Assembly (NCBI RefSeq): GCF_018343625.1
Contig: NZ_JAGYPG010000004.1
Coordinates: forward strand, 189,102 to 253,101
From: Lederbergia citri
GTDB lineage: Bacteria; Bacillota; Bacilli; Bacillales; Bacillaceae_C
DNA length: 64,000 nucleotides
Direction of reading: 5' to 3'
Within the stretch, counting starts at the first letter, position 1. Each line of letters begins with the position of its first letter. Under the pieces are notes generated by a model, which saw only the letters and a list, made by a program, of their open reading frames with translations, was not told the DNA's origin and ran no database searches. Shown piece after piece: positions 59,978 to 64,000 of the stretch. The translations under genes were made by a program, and so were the position numbers.

Positions 59978-60625
59978 TTATAAGTCTTTCTTTTCAAATA
60001 TTTTTACCGAAATCAAATATGAGAAAAGGCTAATGAAAATACTCATGATAATAATCAAAAAAAAGATCAATGGACGATCCGTTGGAATAGATGACACCAA
60101 CACAGGCTCGCTATTATCAATAGAGCTAAAAGTAAATCCAAAAAAACTAATCATTGGTATTAACATTGCTATAAATACAGCAATTTGATAACCAAGCCAA
60201 AAATAGAGCGGATAAAAAATAGAGATGATCCCCAAAGTCACAAAGATAGACAAAATTAAATCAGAAATACCATTAAAATTAATCGAATTTGTATTTAATG
60301 TTGAGATTAGTAAAGCAAGTGTTCCGTAAACCACTAATGCGATCCCCCACCACATAATTGCAGCACAGTATTTTGCCAAAACAATCTTTTGTCTTGTAAC
60401 TGGAAGACTTGAGATTAGTTTTTGCTCAGTTCTATTCAGTGTTTTTGTTCCGAAATTAGAATAAACCGACATCCAGATTGCCGCAAAAGCTACATAGAAC
60501 GAAACAAAACCAAACTCGTTAAATGCATGGATAGCATTATAATAAAAAGGAAGTAGTAAAAATGTTGGAAAAAAGTAACCGAATAATTTTTGAGTATACA
60601 AATCTTTTAATATTAACGATTTCAT
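59978..60625 (-). CDS. ABC-2 permease-like membrane protein
   Basis: A 215-residue protein with about six helices and the same block (RTEQKLISSLPVTRQKIVLA) as the smaller permease downstream, showing that the two are related. It overlaps the ATPase gene end by 4 bp, so it is translated from the same operon. With a damaged ATPase, the pair may have no energy source unless another ATPase substitutes. Confidence 0.8.
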   Translation of the reverse strand: MKSLILKDLYTQKLFGYFFPTFLLLPFYYNAIHAFNEFGFVSFYVAFAAIWMSVYSNFGTKTLNRTEQKLISSLPVTRQKIVLAKYCAAIMWWGIALVVYGTLALLISTLNTNSINFNGISDLILSIFVTLGIISIFYPLYFWLGYQIAVFIAMLIPMISFFGFTFSSIDNSEPVLVSSIPTDRPLIFFLIIIMSIFISLFSYLISVKIFEKKDL

Positions 60626-61484
60626 AGTGAATTTCCCCTAATTGTATAGTACATAATAGTTTCGAGAGTTGGACGTTCTACATGTAATTGACTAAGGAGT
60701 TGCTGCTCAATATGATCAAGCCCATTGACAAGAGCTTCAAAGCCGACACCTGTTTTTCTTCCGCCAATCAGATTCATTTTTTTGACGTCATCCACTAAAC
60801 TATCTGGACCTTTCAGTAAAAAATATTCCTCAAAAATCGTATCCTTTTCCTTGCTAAACACTATTTCTCCGTTATTAATAAATGTAATATAGTCAGCCAC
60901 TTGATCTAAATCAGTAGTAATGTGTGTAGAAAAGAACACGGATTTATTTTCATCTTGAATAATATCAAGTAATATATCTAACATTTCACGTCTAAATACA
61001 GGGTCAAGACCTGCTGTTGGTTCATCTAAAATAATGAGATCAGGGTTATGCGATAGAGCCATCGCAATGGCAAATTTCATTTTCATTCCTTTGGATAGAG
61101 ATTTTATTTTTTTCTTCAAAGGTAAATCAAATTTTTCAATATAGGTGTAAAAAGTTTGATCATCCCAATTACGATAAAAAGGGGCAAGGATCTTTTTATT
61201 CTTTTCTACCGTTAGGTCATCGTAAAATTGACTCTCATCATATACAAACCCAATTCTTTGTTTAATTTCCTTAGTGTTTTCTTCATGAGTCATTCCAAAT
61301 AATTTTACTGTGCCAGTGTCAACCTTCACTAAATCCATCAAACAGCGAATCAAAGTACTTTTACCGGCGCCATTAGGTCCAATTAACCCATAATATATCC
61401 CTTTTTAAAATCAAAGGAGACATTTTTAAGTTTGAAATCTTTAATTTTTTTGCTCACATTTTTGAGTTCAATAATATTTTCCAA
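60622..61484 (-). pseudogene. ABC transporter ATP-binding gene with a frameshift in Walker A region
   Basis: On the minus strand a good start (GAGGAG, then TTG at 61484) opens a frame reading ENIIELKNVSKKIKDF, KLKNVSFDFKKGYIMG, then a stop at about 61386. Adding one T there restores LIGPNGAGKSTLIRCLMD and the rest of an ATPase of about 287 residues: LSKGMKMKFAIAMAL, LIILDEPTAGLDPV and FSTHITTDL. The remaining ORF from 61353 lacks Walker A. Either a real 1-bp deletion or a sequencing error. It stands in a gntR-ATPase-permease-permease operon of the YhcFGHI kind. Confidence 0.85.
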
Positions 61485-61489
61485 AATCT

Positions 61490-61861
61490 TCACTCCTCAT
61501 ACAGCACTGATAATATTTGTTTAATTTCATCGAGACTTATATTAAATGCTTTGCTGTCATTAATAACGTCAATCAATTTTTCTTCAATCATTTTTAATTG
61601 CTTTTCTTTTAAAAATTCGTGATTTTGAGCAGCGACATATGAACCTTTCCCAGGGAATGTTTCAATAAAGCCTTCTAATTCCAATTCATCATAGGCTCGC
61701 TTCGTTGTAATCACACTAATTTGCAAGTCCTTTGCTAATTTGCGGATGGAGGGGAGAGCAGACTTTTTTTTCAAATCCCCACGCAAAATTTGTTCTTTGA
61801 TTTGTTCTTTAATTTGAATATAGATGGGCTGTTCACTGCTATTTGAAATGATGACATTCAT
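61490..61861 (-). CDS. GntR-family regulator (YhcF/YtrA-like)
   Basis: A 123-residue short GntR repressor. The N-terminal winged helix has IYIQIKEQIKEQILRGDLKK, SALPSIRKLAKDLQISVITT and KRAYDELELEGFIETFPGKG, followed by SYVA. A short helical C-terminus follows. Site CAGGTG before ATG. First gene of the ABC operon; it probably represses that operon. The promoter at 61895-61923 lies in a region with CTGTTAT/AACAG-type partial repeats that could be its operator. Confidence 0.9.
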   Translation of the reverse strand: MNVIISNSSEQPIYIQIKEQIKEQILRGDLKKKSALPSIRKLAKDLQISVITTKRAYDELELEGFIETFPGKGSYVAAQNHEFLKEKQLKMIEEKLIDVINDSKAFNISLDEIKQILSVLYEE

Positions 61862-61894
61862 TTGATCACCTGCCTGTTATAACTGTTATTAATG

Positions 61895-61923
61895 AATATA
61901 TACAGTATGAACAGATTTGTCAA
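61895..61923 (-). promoter_or_regulatory. Sigma-A promoter of the minus-strand GntR-ABC operon
   Basis: Minus strand: TTGACA (complement of 61918-61923), 17-bp spacer, TATATT (complement of 61895-61900). Confidence 0.8.
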
Positions 61924-61987
61924 CTGTGTGATTTTTATTTTGTTTTGTTATAGTAGAAGAAACGACATTGTAAATGAGGTGAATGGA

Positions 61988-63415
61988 ATGAAAATTGGAT
62001 TTTTCATCGATGGAAAGTTTGAAGATGGGGAGAAATCGTACGAACTGACTAATCCTTACAATGATGAAGTGATCGCTGAAGTTGTAGAAGGGCAAACAAA
62101 AGATATGGTAAAAGCAATTGGTTCTTCTTATGAAGCTTTTAAAACAATGAAAAAAATGCCTTCAGTTGATAGGGCCAATATTTTATTCGCCGCAGCTCGT
62201 TTGCTTGCTGAAAAAAAAGAAGAATTTGCGAAGTTAATTACAGCAGAATCTGGAAAGCCAATTTCAGCCTCCCGTGCAGAAGTAGATCGATCTGTACAAA
62301 CATTGCAATTTTCTGGGGAAGAAGCTAAGAAAATCGCAGGAGAATTTATACCACTAGACGCAGCGGTAGGAGGTTCTGGACGAGATGCATATACTATCTT
62401 TGAGCCAATTGGTGTTGTAGGAGCGGTCACACCTTTTAATTTTCCGCTTAACCTTGTTGTTCATAAGGTTGGACCTGCGATTGCATCAGGAAATACGATC
62501 ATTGTAAAGCCTGCTGAAAAAACTCCCCTTACAGCTTTGAAGCTAGCAGAGCTTTTTACAAAAGTCGGGTTGCCAGACGGGGTGTTAAATGTGATTCCTG
62601 GCGATGGCGCTACCCTTGTTGGAGCCATGTTAGAAGATAATCGTGTTCAAAAGATTTCCTTTACAGGGAGCCCAAGAGTCGGGAAGCAAATTAAAAATAA
62701 AGCGGGACTAAAAAGAATGACGCTTGAATTAGGCAGTAACTCAGCATTATATGTAGATGAATCAGGAGAAGACAACTTGGATGACATAGTAGAAAAGGCA
62801 GTTGTCGGGGCATTTAGCTACAACGGACAAGTATGCATCCATACACAAAGAATTTATGTCCATGAACGAATCGCGGATGACTTTTTAGCGAATTTTATTG
62901 AAAAGACAAAGAGGCTTAAATTTGGAGATCCAATGGATGAAGATACTTCCGTTACTGGAATGATTGATAAGAAATCACAAATAAGGGTGCTTGAATGGGT
63001 AAAAGAAGCCGTAGATGGGGGAGCAAAACTACTTTACGGTGGAGAGAGAAAGGATAATGGAATTCTGCCAACTATCCTTACCGATGTACAGCCTACAGAA
63101 AAAGTTGCTTGTGAAGAAGTGTTTGGTCCTGTAGTAATGGTAAACAAAGTGGCAAATGACGATGAGGCATTGAAATTAATGAATGATAGCCAATTTGGAT
63201 TGAATGCGGGAGTTTTTACAAATAATTTAAAACAGGCATTTCATTTTGCCCATGAATTGGAAGTCGGGCAAGTGCTTATTAATGATGTCCCGACATTGCG
63301 CTTTGACAATATGCCATATGGAGGAATTAAATCGTCAGGCTACGGTTATGAGGGTGTGAAATACGCGATTAAAGAAATGACTCGAATGAAGATGATCAGC
63401 ATTCACTTTAAATAA
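61988..63415 (+). CDS. NAD(P)-dependent aldehyde dehydrogenase
   Basis: A 475-residue ALDH superfamily enzyme oxidising an aldehyde to its acid. Motifs: TPFNFPLNLVVHKVGPAIAS, IVKPAEKTPLTALK, FTGSPRVGKQI, ELGSNSALYVDE (catalytic Glu, with Ser-Asn in place of the common Gly-Asn), GAFSYNGQVCIHTQR (catalytic Cys) and EEVFGPVVMVNK. ATG at 61988 after AATGAGGTG; the in-frame ATG at 61892 lies in the divergent promoter region. Specific substrate not assigned. Monocistronic, ending at a clear terminator. Confidence 0.92.
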   Translation: MKIGFFIDGKFEDGEKSYELTNPYNDEVIAEVVEGQTKDMVKAIGSSYEAFKTMKKMPSVDRANILFAAARLLAEKKEEFAKLITAESGKPISASRAEVDRSVQTLQFSGEEAKKIAGEFIPLDAAVGGSGRDAYTIFEPIGVVGAVTPFNFPLNLVVHKVGPAIASGNTIIVKPAEKTPLTALKLAELFTKVGLPDGVLNVIPGDGATLVGAMLEDNRVQKISFTGSPRVGKQIKNKAGLKRMTLELGSNSALYVDESGEDNLDDIVEKAVVGAFSYNGQVCIHTQRIYVHERIADDFLANFIEKTKRLKFGDPMDEDTSVTGMIDKKSQIRVLEWVKEAVDGGAKLLYGGERKDNGILPTILTDVQPTEKVACEEVFGPVVMVNKVANDDEALKLMNDSQFGLNAGVFTNNLKQAFHFAHELEVGQVLINDVPTLRFDNMPYGGIKSSGYGYEGVKYAIKEMTRMKMISIHFK

Positions 63416-63418
63416 AAA

Positions 63419-63447
63419 AGAGTTGTCCTACGTGGGACAACTCTGAA
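63419..63447 (+). terminator. Terminator after the aldehyde dehydrogenase gene
   Basis: AGAGTTGTCC, short loop, GGGACAACTCT between convergent genes. It has an A run upstream but little T downstream on the plus strand, so it may serve mainly the minus strand. Confidence 0.7.
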
Positions 63448-63453
63448 GGAAAA

Positions 63454-63591
63454 TCAATCGAAATTATTAGGCGGCGCCTTATCGACTCTTTTTATGGAAT
63501 CCATATCCATTCCTGCTGTAATAAAATAAATGAGAAAAAAGGCAACGGATGCTAAAACTCCAAAAAGACAAAGAGTAACCCACAAATCCAT
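63454..63591 (-). CDS. Tiny single-helix membrane protein, 45 aa
   Basis: A 45-residue protein: one N-terminal membrane helix (WVTLCLFGVLASVAFFLIYF) and a short cytosolic tail ending APPNNFD. A strong GGGAGGG site precedes the ATG. It is paralogous in plan to the gene at 63788: helix, YFI, acidic tail with ID/VD, and P-x-NNF at the end. Function unknown. Confidence 0.7.
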   Translation of the reverse strand: MDLWVTLCLFGVLASVAFFLIYFITAGMDMDSIKRVDKAPPNNFD

Positions 63592-63744
63592 ACTCAATCC
63601 CTCCCTTGCTTATAAAATATATGCAAAAAAGAAGAGTAAATACTGTGAAGTGTATAACATCTACCCTTATTTTAGAGTGAGTAAACGCAAAATTCAAATA
63701 ATTTTTGTTGTTTGTATTTTTAGTTGGTACATTCGACAAAAGAA

Positions 63745-63778
63745 AAAACCTCCCACATCATTAACGATGCGGGAGGTT
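63745..63778 (-). terminator. Terminator of the second small membrane protein gene
   Basis: AAACCTCCC and GGGAGGTTT with inner CATC / GATG arms; T run on the minus strand. Confidence 0.85.
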
Positions 63779-63787
63779 TGACTTTAA

Positions 63788-63928
63788 TTATTGATTGAAA
63801 TTATTTTGAGGTACTTCATCGATTCGTTCTGCATCTTCTGAGTTCATTACAGAGCTAATAAAATACATTAGAAACCCACCGATTGTACATAAGATCGCCA
63901 TTATACCAATTAAGATCCAAGTTTGCAT
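63788..63928 (-). CDS. Tiny single-helix membrane protein, 46 aa (paralog)
   Basis: A 46-residue protein: MQTWILIGIMAILCTIGGFL as membrane helix, then MYFISSVMNS and an acidic tail with ERIDEVPQNNFNQ. TAGGAGGG site before the ATG. Same layout as the 63454 protein, with its own terminator, so the two are separate transcription units or an attenuated pair. Not recognised as a named family. Confidence 0.7.
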   Translation of the reverse strand: MQTWILIGIMAILCTIGGFLMYFISSVMNSEDAERIDEVPQNNFNQ

Positions 63929-64000
63929 ATGAAATCCCTCCTAAACTCTTTATATCAAACACATGTATATAGAAAATGTTATTTAATAATCTCGAACACT

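Overview
The window looks like chromosomal DNA from a low-G+C, endospore-forming member of the Bacillaceae. The evidence is Bacillus-type regulatory RNAs (a T-box before serA, a SAM-I riboswitch), AAGGAGG-type ribosome binding sites with many TTG and GTG starts, the short HisG plus HisZ histidine system, an SspL-type small acid-soluble spore protein (and a second SASP-like one), an ECF sigma/zinc anti-sigma pair and a Bmr/NorA-type transporter. Most of the window is ordinary core metabolism. No tRNA or rRNA gene, CRISPR array or prophage is visible.

Layout, 0-24 kb: the 5' part of serA (minus) behind a T-box; an NorA-like efflux gene; a Gfo/Idh dehydrogenase; a large TPR/coiled-coil protein followed by methylglyoxal synthase; an ECF sigma/anti-sigma pair facing an extra FtsH-like protease; a coiled-coil polysaccharide deacetylase; a His-rich YtkA-like lipoprotein; an iron alcohol dehydrogenase; the hom-thrC-thrB operon (minus); a YqkD-like hydrolase with an AAG-type DNA glycosylase; and a YtrA-type GntR/ABC operon with a perfect palindromic operator over its promoter.

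24-44 kb: an oligopeptide ABC operon (oppABCDF order) with a cre-like box upstream; a histidine operon hisZGDCB-AFIE from which hisH is absent, a degenerate ~21-bp repeat tract lying where it would be expected; a zinc alcohol dehydrogenase; a transsulfuration enzyme; and a SAM-riboswitch operon combining an SsuA-type importer with an AcsA-like acyl-CoA synthetase.

44-64 kb: a small operon of FAD oxidase, half-size MFS protein and amidase; a second 21-bp repeat array; a metallo-beta-lactamase-fold hydrolase; a YfmL-like helicase; pabB-pabA-pabC. Then comes a scarred stretch (about 54.1-58.1 kb) with a 26-aa holin-like toxin, an IS3 remnant, a broken methyltransferase-like gene, a complete TnpB gene and a 5'-truncated glucose-family PTS gene. 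The end holds an SspL-like gene, an EamA transporter, a GntR-controlled ABC exporter whose ATPase is frameshifted, an aldehyde dehydrogenase and two tiny paralogous membrane proteins.

The most unusual points are the histidine operon without hisH, the coupling of acetyl-CoA synthetase-like chemistry to a methionine (SAM) riboswitch, several families of short intergenic repeats, and the zinc-finger-less TnpB in a mobile-element graveyard. No clearly unprecedented multigene system was recognised. Function calls are from motif and family recognition by eye, without database searches.
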